A DNA stretch of 64,000 nt, taken from assembly GCA_019155185.1 (NCBI GenBank), contig CM032807.1, forward strand, positions 16,241,529 through 16,305,528, in the 5' to 3' direction. This stretch comes from Beaufortia kweichowensis (lineage: Eukaryota > Chordata > Actinopteri > Cypriniformes > Gastromyzontidae). Positions 26,001-36,800 of this stretch are shown one piece after another. The translations under genes and the position numbers were made by a program. A model generated the notes under the pieces. That model was given only the letters and a program-made list of their open reading frames with translations. It did no database searches and was not told the DNA's origin. The first letter of the stretch is position 1; each line of letters begins with the position of its first letter.

Positions 26001-26349
26001 TATTTTTAGCCATTCTGAACTGATTTTACTTCATTATTCAGTTACAGTCATTTATTTCATAACATGCTTTAATAAAGTTTCCTTTTTAAATGAAAAACTA
26101 TTTTCGCACAATAATATTTGTCTAGAAAATAAACTAGACCTTTATGAATTTTAGACATTATACACATTGAGATATAATGATGTGTTCATGTGTGTGTCAC
26201 TGCTGGACGGACAGTAACACAACGACACTAAAACATTGACACAAACTAACTGGAGCGCGTGTAACGCGTGATGACGTCATTAAGAGAGAAAGTAAGTAAT
26301 TCAGTGTCACGAGCAGCTGAAGTCTCTTACCTGCACGTGAGCTGCTCAT
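12319..26349 (-). CDS. SEC14-like / spectrin-like protein with a C-terminal actin-related domain (predicted single gene)
   Basis: Twenty-three exons read as one 1624-codon frame with matching phases at every junction: 26331-26349, 25006-25080, 24803-24926, 24605-24704, 23170-23289, 22206-22307, 21477-21637, 20714-20860, 20532-20634, 20293-20421, 19491-19679, 19179-19408, 17841-18749, 17641-17752, 17021-17134, 15260-16369, 14449-14574, 14243-14371, 13964-14156, 13765-13889, 13453-13643, 12643-12776 and 12319-12551. Residues about 20-190 form a SEC14-like module (VVIFPGVFDQHGCPLFMFP, VVADLRLADVNIV, IHSVYIVQPKKKS, LGGYLIYCHDSWVSF) like those of PLEKHG4/quattro and KIAA1755-type proteins. Residues 190-500 are spectrin-like helices, 500-1248 are acidic Ser/Thr-rich, and 1249-1624 are a complete actin fold. 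No DH-PH pair was seen. The weak point is the 15260/14574 junction. Otherwise the upstream frame would stop at 15167 and the actin part would need its own start. Confidence 0.6.
14900..15055 (+). repeat. Degenerate tRNA-derived SINE
   Basis: The stretch starts GGTTCCTGTAGCTCAATTAA, a decayed tRNA-type A box, and carries a B-box-like AGGTTTGATCAAACAG about 50 bases later. It continues to AACACATATACTGATAAAAA and the tail-like CTTTGGATAACAGTGTCTGCC. This is the layout of the common fish tRNA-derived SINE with a LINE-like 3' tail. It lies inside the intron that separates the SEC14 and actin parts of the large gene. Confidence 0.7.
18890..19135 (-). repeat. Interspersed repeat, copy 2 of 3
   Basis: This is an inverted copy of the repeat at 9905-10150, with matching phrases including GAAGAAATGACTC, CATTTATGAGGAATATGAAC and AATTCTGAAAACACTTCA. 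It lies in the intron between exons 12 and 13 of the SEC14-actin gene. Confidence 0.6.
19890..19975 (+). repeat. LINE/SINE 3' tail fragment
   Basis: The phrase TTGTAAGTCGCTTTGGATAA, then AAGCATCAGCTAAATGCCTA and a short ATGTAA-type terminal repeat, is the conserved 3' end shared by fish L2-like LINEs and their SINEs. A second copy in the opposite orientation forms the right edge of the window (63915-64000). Confidence 0.75.
22206..25080 (-). other. SEC14-like lipid-binding module (exons 2-6)
   Basis: Five short exons encode the CRAL-TRIO/SEC14 segment found at the N-terminus of Dbl-family exchange factors such as Trio, Kalirin and PLEKHG4. The order is a GVVIFPG strand, GCPLFMFPAETQ, an acidic helix ending FIHYCLRLH, the strand LVSVVADLRLAD, IHSVYIVQPKKKSVCKQLG, and the closing SSYIDRSQLTCSLGG with YCHDSWVSFIK. 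Binding of phosphoinositides or other lipids is known for the family and only inferred here. The acceptor of the fourth of these exons (TGTGTAG at 23290-23291) was chosen because it keeps the frame open; a nearby alternative AG gives an early stop. Confidence 0.75.
22445..22690 (+). repeat. Interspersed repeat, copy 3 of 3
   Basis: A direct copy of the repeat at 9905-10150, seen from AATCATGATTTTTCATAGTC through CATATTCCTCATAAATAAAC to CTTCTTCATTTGTTGGGTAT. It is intronic in the SEC14-actin gene. Confidence 0.6.
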
Positions 26350-28030
26350 GTTTACTGTCAAACTAAAGGTCCTGCAGGAAACAACAGGAGAACAGCGAGT
26401 GTTTCCGCCATGTTGACCGGAGTCCGGTGAGCATCTCACGGCTGAATGATCCCGATGAGCCGCCGCAGGAGGAGGAGGAGCTTATTTATAACCTGCAGCT
26501 GGTGGGCGGAGCTACGACACAAACACCCGCCCACTCACACTTGCGTTTTAGTTTAAAAATCGGAGATAATAAAAACATCTCAAATATCTAAACCACTATT
26601 AATACTATTCATACACAAAAAATAAAATCTAATTAATAATCTAATTCAGCCTCTTAAAACATATTTAAGTTTACGTCTGATCCTAGTGTTTGTCAAGAGG
26701 TTTAACCACATTGTTTTTGTAAACATTTTTAAGGCATCTAAATAGACAGAACCAGTCAAGCAGCTCTTGACACATGCTCTCAGATCCTGTTACACTTACA
26801 AGAAACACAAACTCTGGCCAGGTTTCATTCTACACATTTTCTGAATGATGCAAACGAATAATCGATCATACACAGACAGTTCTGCTCATGATGTATGTTC
26901 TCCATCTGTCTGTTGGTCATTGTGATGTCACTGATAATGCTCATAAGCAAATCATTTGAATACAGATATGTCCACTTTAAAGTCCATTCATTGAAATGAC
27001 AGAGACAAAGCATTTCTACTGTACAATAACACCAAAACTGTGTATTTGTTTCATTGACAGTCTGACAGATTTTGTTTTAAACTTTATGTTTAGAAAGTCT
27101 CATGCAGGCAGATGTGATATTTCACAGTCACTTATATTATTTGTATTAAACTTTACGACTGATGTGTTAGTCATCTTGGATAGAATAGAAATATAGGTAA
27201 TCATTCATTTATTTCTCATCAATCATACATATTTTTCAGATGTATTTGCTTATCAGAATTGCTGTGTAAGTAATGTAGATTATGATCTGACCCGAGGGCT
27301 TGAAGATCTCTCAAGAACATATTAAGAAACGCAAACAGCTCTGCACATTTTCATGCGTTTAAATGTCATACAGAAAGATTTAGCTCGTCTCTTATGAAGG
27401 GATTTCATCTTGAATTTCCTCATCTGTTAGAATTTCCCACTTGATAAAGCAGACAGCAGCACAAGTCTGATGTCTTAAATTACTGCCCACCAGGACTGGT
27501 GAACTGATATATACAGAAAACAAAGAGTGCATGTGATCTCACAGACACATCATCATGACTTCACTAAAATGTTTAGAGCATAAAATATACCAAAAACATG
27601 ATGTACCTAAAATATCCAAACATCAAAAATCCAAAAACCAGTTCTCATAATCTGTCAAGAATATTTTGTATTAGACATTGACATTACAGTTACTTTTCAG
27701 AGATGAAGTAAGTAGCATATATAAAACCTGTTGTGTTCATCATCTTATATGATGTTACATCACACAAAATCTTGACTCAGTTATTATTGCAGAAGTGCTT
27801 TTTATTATGATTCACTTATTCTGTAAGTAACAGAAATGACTGCAAAATCAATCTGCTCTGTGTAAAATAAATGTGTTTTTATCAGGCTACTGATTTGCAG
27901 TGTTAAAATCTAAAGCAAAAAACTATTATTAATGAAAGAAAAACATAAATGATGGATTACTGGCATGAGCACACAATGATGGACACATGACAGTTGCGAT
28001 AAGGTGCAGTTATGTGTGTTTTTGTCTCCA
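26350..28030. other. Intergenic: promoter of the SEC14-actin gene and 3' flank of smim8
   Basis: The left 180 bases hold the probable promoter and 5' UTR of the SEC14-actin gene, with GCCGCCGCAGGAGG-like sequence at about 26459-26475 and GGTGGGCGGAGC at about 26501-26512. From about 26550 to 28030 the DNA is AT-rich with no conserved frame. Part of it is likely the smim8 3' UTR. Confidence 0.45.
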
Positions 28031-28696
28031 TCAGTCCCATCTGGATGTTTTTCTCCTCATGTAAGTCTCTCCATCACTGTCTACAGCCTCATACAGCTGC
28101 TGGTCATTGTCTCTGATGGCGTGAAGATAACCCAGATACCCAACACACAGACTGATGCTGACCAGACCAAACACCATCACCGGCTTGTTCTGCAGACAAA
28201 GAAATAAACAACTTTATATAAAAATAAACAATATTCTTTTAATAATATAATATATTCTATAATATAATATATTCTTTTAATAATCTTTTAATAATATAAA
28301 AGAAATAAACAACTTTATATAAAAACATCATCTGAGCAGAAAACTAATACACAATCCTGCAATCACTTCCTTTCAATTACGTATTTTACTAGTGCAGAAA
28401 AAACATTATTTTACTGATAATCAATACGATATTTTTATATATAACTTTTATAATAGCTTGAGACTGAAATGAGAGTAAAAGCTTAAGCAGTCAAACACAT
28501 TTATTTGATTAAGAACAGAAATAACAGCTGTGTAAGAGTGATTTACAGGTCTGATGAAGAGCTCCGGGTTGACAGCGCGGAACAGTGAGGTGGTTTTGAC
28601 TCCCCGGAGCCCCGGACTTCTGTAAGCCGCCTCCCGCTGACTGTTACCCGGCTGCTGCGCGCCTCCCGCCCCGCTGCCGTCCGCTGCACGACACAT
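28031..28696 (-). CDS. smim8: Small integral membrane protein 8
   Basis: Two exons (28547-28696 and 28031-28189) encode 102 residues. After a variable Gly/Ala/Gln-rich N-terminus come SPGLRGVKTTSLFRAVNPEL and FIRPNKPVMVFGLVSISLCV, then GYLGYLHAIRDNDQQLYEA and a C-terminus ending YMRRKTSRWD. The match to vertebrate SMIM8 (C6orf162) is very close over the last 80 residues. VMVFGLVSISLCVGYLGYL is the single membrane helix. The donor (CCT followed by GTAAAT) and acceptor (GTTCTGCAG on the mRNA strand) join in phase 0. The function of the family is not established. The gene stands head to head with gjb7, as in the human locus order GJB7-SMIM8. Confidence 0.95.
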
Positions 28697-28871
28697 GCTG
28701 AGTGTTATTAAACCCCTCAGAAATAAATGTCACTTTACTGAGAAACACTGACACGGGCGTGTTATTTACATCCACTGCTGGACGACATTTTCAACAGACA
28801 GACGTTCTCGAATAAAGAGGGTGAATAGAGTTTAAACGCGTGAGAGAAACATCACAGCGCCCGCTAGTGTT

Positions 28872-28924
<53 letters not shown>

Positions 28925-30640
28925 CGCATTAAGTGCTGAATCGTGGGTCAACGGCGCCGCCATGTTGGACCGGGCAGACTCACCTATAAACAAATATAAG
29001 TGAACTGGTTTTTCTGGGTTAAATCATAATAATATTTACAGTTCGTCTCCAGTTTCGATAGTAAAACATTTGTTAAAAAGAATTGTAAATACACTTGTCA
29101 AGGATTTATTTGGCTTGCTTTTTGGTTAATAATTGTTAAGGTGTTCCAGATGAGGGTTTTTTTTTTGTTTCTGAAAATATCATATATTGATGTCTAGACA
29201 TTAAAAAGGAAAGACAGAATAATGAGATTTGAGTTACAGCTCTTTTGTTTGTCATTTTAAAGATTTCATCTTCTCCATACAGATTGCTTTGGGACATTAA
29301 AGGCTGTAGGCCTAAAAAACTCAAGCCAATAGTTTTAACTTGTTTAACTTGTATATCAGCCTGTTAAGCTTTGCAAACCTTAAAAAGTTTTTATGTTTTC
29401 ACTTTTATAACTTCTGCATTTCTTTTACTTTAATGTATTTTCAAATCAAACAGTAAATTATTTAAAAAACTTGATCAAAATAATGTATTCATAAGATTTT
29501 CTGGTGTGATGTGTAAATTAAGACAGTAAATAGTCATTATGACTTTGTACAGACCTCTAGTAATAAGATCAGAGCTTCAGATCTCATCAGTAATTTATGC
29601 ACATGTCATTAATACTGTAGCTGCACCTGCTGTGTTACACAAATCTACAGTTTTACTTCCATATGTCTGAAACACCTGTTAAGGATAGACCCACATGTAA
29701 TACAAATAACCAGGCCATCACACAAATACAGATTGTTGATCTTTAGACAGATGAGTGTTGAGTTTCTGCCTGAAGACAGGGAGGATCTCTTGTGTTTTCA
29801 TAAATTATAAAAGAGCTCTCTAGGTGTGGAATAATATGACATGCAGTATATATATATATATATATATAATTAAAAAGCTCTCTAGGTGTGGAGTAATTTA
29901 CTTGACATGCATATCAGTCACTTCAGATAATAACAAAAGTTAGGGAAATTTAACCCTAACCCTTGCCATTATAAAACTGAAACTGGCTTGACCTGATTTC
30001 ATGTTAATGTGACTGATATCAATATGTAGCTGTAATACTGTATGTTTCTGTATGTGATCAAATAAGAAACACAATGTTCACTGCTCAATGTTCAGTAAAA
30101 ATAATGTTAAAGGTTGATTGACATCATCTCTTGACAGGGACGTCAGACATTACAGGAAGACCTCCAGAGCACACTTTAGACTACTGTAAATTTATGCTTA
30201 TAATCAGTAAAAATTGCCTGATGTAAACAATATCTACTCATGCAACCCATACATTTTTAACTCTGAAATGAGCATTCTATTGTTTAGGAATAACTGCATC
30301 TATCCTGCTTTCTCCTCATGATCTGAGTTTTCTGAACATCCATGGTGACCATGATCATGGCTGCTGTAAAGACCTGTCAAGGACATGAGCGTGTGTGTTT
30401 TACCAGTGTTTACACTACTAACACTACAGCAGGATATATGTGCCTTATGACGGCTCTGGGATTCTGCAAACATATCAGGTTTTCTGTTTACCAAAAACAC
30501 TGTCCAGCTATAAAGCATGTGATTGGCCAGTTATCTCTTGGTTGGCATTAAAGAGCGTTTCCACGGACATTAGAGCTCTCCCATGGCAACCAAACAGGTG
30601 CGGCACCTACGCCAGGTGTATTTGACTATCAAATAGCACA
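28697..30640. other. Divergent intergenic region between smim8 and gjb7
   Basis: The CpG-richer DNA next to smim8 is its likely promoter. A CA microsatellite lies at 28872-28922. At 29818-29905 a phrase AGCTCTCTAGGTGTGGA occurs twice, flanking an (AT)n run, a small local duplication. Nothing else was recognised; no gene is seen. Confidence 0.45.
28872..28922 (+). repeat. (AC)n microsatellite
   Basis: Continuous alternating AC of about 50 bases upstream of smim8. Confidence 0.95.
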
Positions 30641-30709
30641 GAGAAGCTGCTCGGTCTTTACCAGCCAGAGAAAAACAACACACAAGAAGAATCGGACCAA
30701 AAATAAAAG
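30640..30709 (+). other. gjb7: Putative non-coding exon 1 of gjb7
   Basis: Connexin genes typically have a short untranslated exon followed by one coding exon. The purine-rich stretch ending AAAATAAAAG at 30709 is followed by GTAAATAC, a good donor. The coding exon is preceded by the acceptor TTCTCAACAG ending at 31177. The 5' limit of this exon is a guess; a TATCAAATAG-like sequence lies just upstream at about 30628. Confidence 0.5.
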
Positions 30710-31198
30710 GTAAATACATTTGATTCTAACACTTTCTTGTCGAAAGAGTAGATTTGTTTCCTGTAGTTATAGCAAAGCAACTGTATTGTTTGTACAACAG
30801 TCTGATACCCTGTTATAGAGAATTATTTGGTCTGTTGTTATGCAGTAGCCTATATAGCAGATATACTTGTATTGTATTTCTCTCTCGGATTAATTACTTC
30901 TGTATTATTCCTAAATTAGTTGGATAAAAAAATCTGTTAAATATGTAGAGTGTGTGTCGGTGATATCTGAGAAGTTTAAATGTTTAATAATAATACATGT
31001 AATGAAATATAAAAAACTTTTTACCCAACTGATAAGATGAAATGACATTCTTTCAAGTGTCCACAAGTTTTTGGGGTCACTGTATACTACATTTCAACTG
31101 CTGTTTAAAAGAAAACGATTGTATCAATTCATGGTCTGATGGACAGTTCTGATATTCTTAATGTGACTTCTCAACAGCCCGATGACACCCGAGGAAAC

Positions 31199-31993
31199 AT
31201 GAACTGGGGATTTCTGGAGAACGTCTTGAGCGGAGTAAACAAGTATTCGACAGTCATCGGACGGGTTTGGCTCTCCATCCTCTTCGTTTTCCGGATCCTG
31301 GTGTTTGTCGCCGCAGCCGAGCAGGTGTGGAAGGATGAGTTCAAAGACTTTGTGTGTAACACCCAGCAGCCGGGCTGCGAGCAGGTCTGCTTCGACCGCT
31401 TCTTCCCCATCTCTCAGGTGAGACTGTGGGCCATCCAGCTGATCATGGTGTCCACCCCGTCGCTGCTGGTGGCGCTGCACGTCGCTTACAGAGAGCACAG
31501 AGAGAGCAAACACAAAAAAAGGCTGTACCAGGACAAAGCCAGCATAGACGGAGGTCTCTTCTTCACCTACATCACGAGTCTCGTCCTCAAAACGGCCTTC
31601 GAGGTGGCGACTCTCCTCGCTTTCTATTTCCTATACGACGGCTTCAACGTTCCTCGGTTGCTGCGGTGTGATGAGAGCCCCTGTCCAAACACCGTGGACT
31701 GCTACATTGCCAAAGCCACAGAGAAGAAAATATTCCTGTATATTATGGGATGTACATCTATACTGTGCATTGTACTGAATGTGGTGGAAACGGTGTATAT
31801 TATATCCAAACAGTGCTGGAAGTGTTTCAGTAAGAGGTATGTTCCTGTGAAGGAAAGAGCCGGCTGTCACGCTCGACCTCCTTCAATGGTCTCTCTCGCT
31901 TCAGCCGGTCCACAGCTGATATCAGCGTCTAAGGAGGGTGAGCTTTATTCTGCACCGGCCAGAAAGGAAATCTCCACCCTTAACATTGCATGA
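31199..31993 (+). CDS. gjb7: Beta-type connexin (gap-junction beta-7)
   Basis: The product is 264 residues with four membrane helices and forms hexameric gap-junction hemichannels. Extracellular loop 1 carries Cys53, Cys60 and Cys64 (CNTQQPGCEQVC) and loop 2 carries C-x4-C-x5-C (CDESPCPNTVDC), both diagnostic for connexins. The short cytoplasmic loop marks it as beta class. FFPISQVRLWAIQLIMVSTP and the KRLYQDKASIDGGLF region resemble human GJB7 (Cx25), and the neighbours smim8 and znf292 fix the orthology. Translation should start at the MNWGFL methionine: the longer open frame to 31139 lies partly in the upstream intron, since an acceptor ends at 31177. The tail is longer than in human GJB7. 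AATAAA occurs within 10 bases of the stop and again near 32041. Confidence 0.92.
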   Translation: MNWGFLENVLSGVNKYSTVIGRVWLSILFVFRILVFVAAAEQVWKDEFKDFVCNTQQPGCEQVCFDRFFPISQVRLWAIQLIMVSTPSLLVALHVAYREHRESKHKKRLYQDKASIDGGLFFTYITSLVLKTAFEVATLLAFYFLYDGFNVPRLLRCDESPCPNTVDCYIAKATEKKIFLYIMGCTSILCIVLNVVETVYIISKQCWKCFSKRYVPVKERAGCHARPPSMVSLASAGPQLISASKEGELYSAPARKEISTLNIA

Positions 31994-33841
31994 AATAAAG
32001 ACTGCTACATGCTCATGGAGATCTGGGAAAAAGTTATTTAAATAAAACAATGAAGTTTATCAAAGAGCTCAAGTGTGTTATTCATGAAAAAAGCAGAGGA
32101 TCTACATAAACAAAGCAAAAACTACTAGTGATGAACCTTCTTGGCCAGGCTGATGAATCTGATGGTATATTTATTTTGAACCTGTTTTAACAGAATGTCA
32201 GTTAACACAAGTGTTTGTTCTGCCGAAACACCTCCAGCTTTGTCAATACAAAAATATTTCTAAGATTATTATTTGTAAGATGGCAGTAAAGATTCTGTTA
32301 AAATATCTCTCAGCTATCGGCATGTTATATCCAGGGTCAAGCCTCCACTGTTTTCTGGTGATTTTACTATTTAAACAGCTGTTTATGAACCGTTTATTCA
32401 TATCACACATGATTTGAGCTTTATAATCTCACAGAATCTCCAACAGCAACAATATTTCATTAAAAAAAAAAAGTCCATTTGTAATTTTATTCTGGAGATA
32501 AAGGTTAGGATTGTGATTTGTTTTCCTTTGGCATCTGATAGAGCGTTTGGACCTGGTAGCAGCGGTGCGTGACGTCACACTTCACAAACAGACATGTCTA
32601 CAGATATCAGTACAAACTAGATCTCACAGAGATATTAAAATCCATGATTATCAATATTGTGTTAATGCTACACATGATGATTATTTATTTAGCACTCGTT
32701 TAAAACTGTTCCTTAAAAACCCTTTACTGTCACCATTTTTTAGGAAGAAAACACCCGTGTTATTTCCCTATTTCACACTTGAATTCTAATCTAATCATGA
32801 TAAACTATTGATTGAAAGGTTAAAGATAAACATTTCAAAAAGTTTTCATAACAATAAACAAACAACAAGAATAAAACATGTTATTGGTAATTTAAATATT
32901 CAAAATTAATGTACTTTTTTTTTAATTATGTAAAAAAAGTAAACATCTTAAATAGAAAAATGTGTAGTTTTGGACAGTGCACTTATATGTGCAGTGACAG
33001 TTATCAGGTTAAGAGACACAATGGTTACAAACTCTCTCTCTCTCCACCTAAATCCAAAAAACATAAAAAAACCCTGAAAGCATTATTTGTTTATGTAAAA
33101 CCCTTTTCAATAGATCATATCACAATTATATTTTGGATAATTATGTAGTGAAAATCTGATATGGTGACAGTATTAGTGCTGTTACACACAGTAATATTAT
33201 ATTTAAAATCACACTTGGGGTTCTTGCAGACATTATAATGAAGAAAGAGACCAAAACGTTTGTAACAAAACGCAAGCTGTATTAAATTGGTTTCTATTGA
33301 TTAACACACAGACTGCTGGTGGCAGTAGTTGATCAAAGAACCAGACACAACATTTCAGATTTACAAGGACCAAAACATTTACGAATCATACACGGCACAT
33401 AACATCAGAACTGATGATGAATCACTTTAAGATGGATAGAAAAAGTCCAGTGGAATATTACAAAGTATGGGTCTATCCAAAACTCAAAAAAGAAAGAAGC
33501 AAATCAGCTTCCCAAACCAAGGCATCAAAAATGTGCTGATCAGCTTTATATAAGGACATACATGCGTTTAGAGGTATTTCATCATCTACTGCAACTATAA
33601 AGTGAGCTTAACATACACAGTCTTAAGTTAAAAACATTATACCAGGAACCGGTAATATATTGGACATGTAGTGTTTTTCTAGATCTTAAAATGTTGCCAC
33701 AGCTCCTCAAACAAACAACAGACATTCTGCATTCACATCTCATTACTTCCAGATAAAACTATTTGATTGGGCACTAGTTTGCAGCAGTTAAGTCATCGAC
33801 CGTATCCTGAGTTCTGACAACATGACCACAGCAGCAATAAA
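31994..33841. other. Convergent intergenic region, gjb7 and znf292 3' UTRs
   Basis: The two genes end tail to tail here. AATAAA signals for gjb7 lie at about 31996 and 32041. The right part is likely the znf292 3' UTR. No other conserved frame or RNA was seen; the DNA is AT-rich. Confidence 0.45.
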
Positions 33842-36800
33842 TTAATTTTCTTTTTCAAGGATCACCATGGGTCGCATTTCATGAAGCTGCTTGAGAAGAA
33901 GTTCAAAGACATCGGCGAACACTTTCTCCACCTCGAACGTGACGTTGCTGAGAGCCGTCATCTTCTGGGGATTTTTAAATTCAACCAGTTGCAGGACTTC
34001 CGTGAACGTATTTTTGCATCTGCTCTTTTGCACACGACCGTCGCAGTCTTTAGCTGGAAAGCGGCCATCCGTTTACGTGAACTTTCGTTCATCTGTACCG
34101 TTGCTTTTCTCTTATTGGATGTCCTGGATTCCTTAAGAAACTGAAGAAAGGACACCTCAAATCCCATGGGCTTGAAGGAGTTCAGTGGTGTATTTCGATC
34201 AGAGACATCTTCCTGGGTCAAAGTCGTGCTGGAGGAAGTGGAATCAGAGTTTAAATCTACATAATTGACAGCGCAACTCCTTGCAGTCCTCAGCCTTGTT
34301 GTCCTATTTTGTCCAAAGGATCTGTGTATTTCACCCTTGCGTGGACGTCCTCTCCGCCGTTTAACCACTACTGAGATCTCAGAACACGTGTCTGTGGAAG
34401 GCTTGCCATCCGACAGATCGGCATCTTCTGTGCTTTCTTTCTCAGACGTGGCCTTTGAGAAGTCCGATTCGCTCGGCCCAGGCTCAGCAACTTCCTCGTT
34501 ATCAGACGTCTCGATGGAACTTTCCTCCGATTTATCCGTGTCATCGCTTCTGGATGCGATACGTTTGTATCTGGATCGGGGTAACTTTTTACAGTATATA
34601 AAGTTGCTTCTCTGTTCTTCCAGGTACTGTTTTGGGAGGCCGTGCTGGAGGTAATGTTTCATTATATTTCGTTCTGAACCGGTCACCGTTTCACAACCCT
34701 TTATCATACAAGCATACTGCAGTTGCAGTCGTTTGGTGCACATGGCAGAAGCTTCTTCTTGGGTTTTTAAAATGGGTTTGCCATATTTGGTCCAGTTGTT
34801 TATCTTATTTTTATTCTTTTTCTGACAACTCTTTTTAACTGGTTTCTTGTTAGTTTCCCGGTTTTCTTTCTCCACCACATCAGCTTGATATTTCCTGGGA
34901 CGACCAAGTTTACCACCCCTGCTGCCTTCTCGTGGGTTCATGAGCAGCAGTTTGTAAATGTCATGGTGTTTCTTCATGGTGTGCCGCAGCAGATTTGATC
35001 GTGTGCTATAAGCGCAATCGCAGCCCTCCACCTGACATCTGAACATCCCCTCCACTGGCTCAACTTTAGAGATTTCTTTATGCTCTTTATCGACATGATT
35101 GATATACTTCCAGAAACCAGTAAACATCTCGGAGCAGCCTGGCTGATCACACTGAAACCGGCCCAGATTGATGCTGCACATCATGGCACCTGCTTTCTCA
35201 AGAGTTAATTTGTGCAGCTGAAGGTAGTGCTGGAGCAAGTCAGGAACTGACTGGAAAATGCAGGAGCAGTCTTTGACCTGACACCTCAACTCATCCACCT
35301 CCTTAATCTCAGTATCTGGTTTGTCCTCACACTCCTCATTTTCCTCCTTTTCCTCCGTCTCCTCATCGTTTTGCTCATCTTGATTGTTGACCTCAAATTT
35401 AGGCAACACAGACTGATGCACTGCTTTGTAATGTAGGATCAAATTGTGTTGAATGGTAAATGCTGCCACACAGCCATGATGAACACAACGATAAGGTCTA
35501 TAGGGACTGAAGCCACAATCCGTCTCTGCTTTTCTCTCCTTTGTTTTTTTGGGAGACTCCCTTGGCTTTGGTGGCCGGGGCTTGCTAGGTTTAGGCTTTT
35601 TGTCCAGGGACTGATTTGCTATTTGTACTGGTGCTGATGGATTTTGGGTTAAGGGAGGTGCAGGCTTAAGTTCTTTAAGCGGGGACCCATTGGCCTGACC
35701 CGGAAACCACGTCTTTGGATGTTGATCTCCCCTTGGACTCTTCGAAAAATGAGCAGACACAATGACCGATGACTCTAGAGGTGTCTGATTTTCCACAGTT
35801 ACTACCTGTTTTCTGATTGCAAGATTTTTGCCTTGAGGCACAGCAGCAGATTGCTGGACAAATGATGGGGTGAGGCACACATTTTCGATATTATCTGGTT
35901 TAAAGGAGCCCGACGTACCTGTAGAAGCTACTTGTTGTTGACTAGCATCTGAAAGTGGCATGTTTTTTACTTGACTGGGCAATTCTGGGGCTGGGCAAGG
36001 GCTTCCCCTATCACTCCCTGTCAACCTGCGATTAGACTGATGCTTCATTTTCATCTTCTTCATGTCTTCCTGCGAAAAATTATGAATTGTCTGATAATGG
36101 GCTCTGAGGTTGGAGTTGCGTGTGAATGCCTTGGAACATTTCTGACAGCTGAAAGGGGCAACATTAAACTGTTTTTTTAATTTAGCAAGCATGTCATCTG
36201 TGTAATCGTGTAGTTTGACAAGATGTTTAAAAAGAGCATCTTTTGTCATTGCTCTGTAAGTACAACCGTTCGCGTCACATGCAAATGGTTTCACGTAACT
36301 TGGTATCTCAGTGGGTAAATCTTTAGGTTGTGGTTTATTGGGCTTTCTATCACTTACAGGAGGACCATTCAGAGTTTTGGTATCTTCGCTGATTTCTCTG
36401 TCTAGGTCGAGCTTCTCAAAAGCTTTCTGGATTTCCAACATTTCATCCACTACAGCTATGGTCACATTATTCATCAGACCATTCGCAGCAGGCCCTGAAG
36501 ACACAGAAGATTGAGAACTGGAGCCATTGTTTGGATTGGCATCACCCAACTGCAAAATATTCTCAGCTGAAGTGGCATCAGTGCTTTCTACAAGTTGCTG
36601 CTTGCTTTGAGTTCCATTTTGAACAATGTCTGAGATATGCTGTGTATCCCCAGTCACAGGGCTTACAACAGACATTTGTGAGCAGGAACTGTCAACACTC
36701 GATCCATGAGGCGAGCTGCTTTTTTTGTGATGGTCTTCTCCCAATATCTGTTCACGCAGTCTTTCTTTGACTGTCTTTTCAGACACCAAATTCTGAGCAA

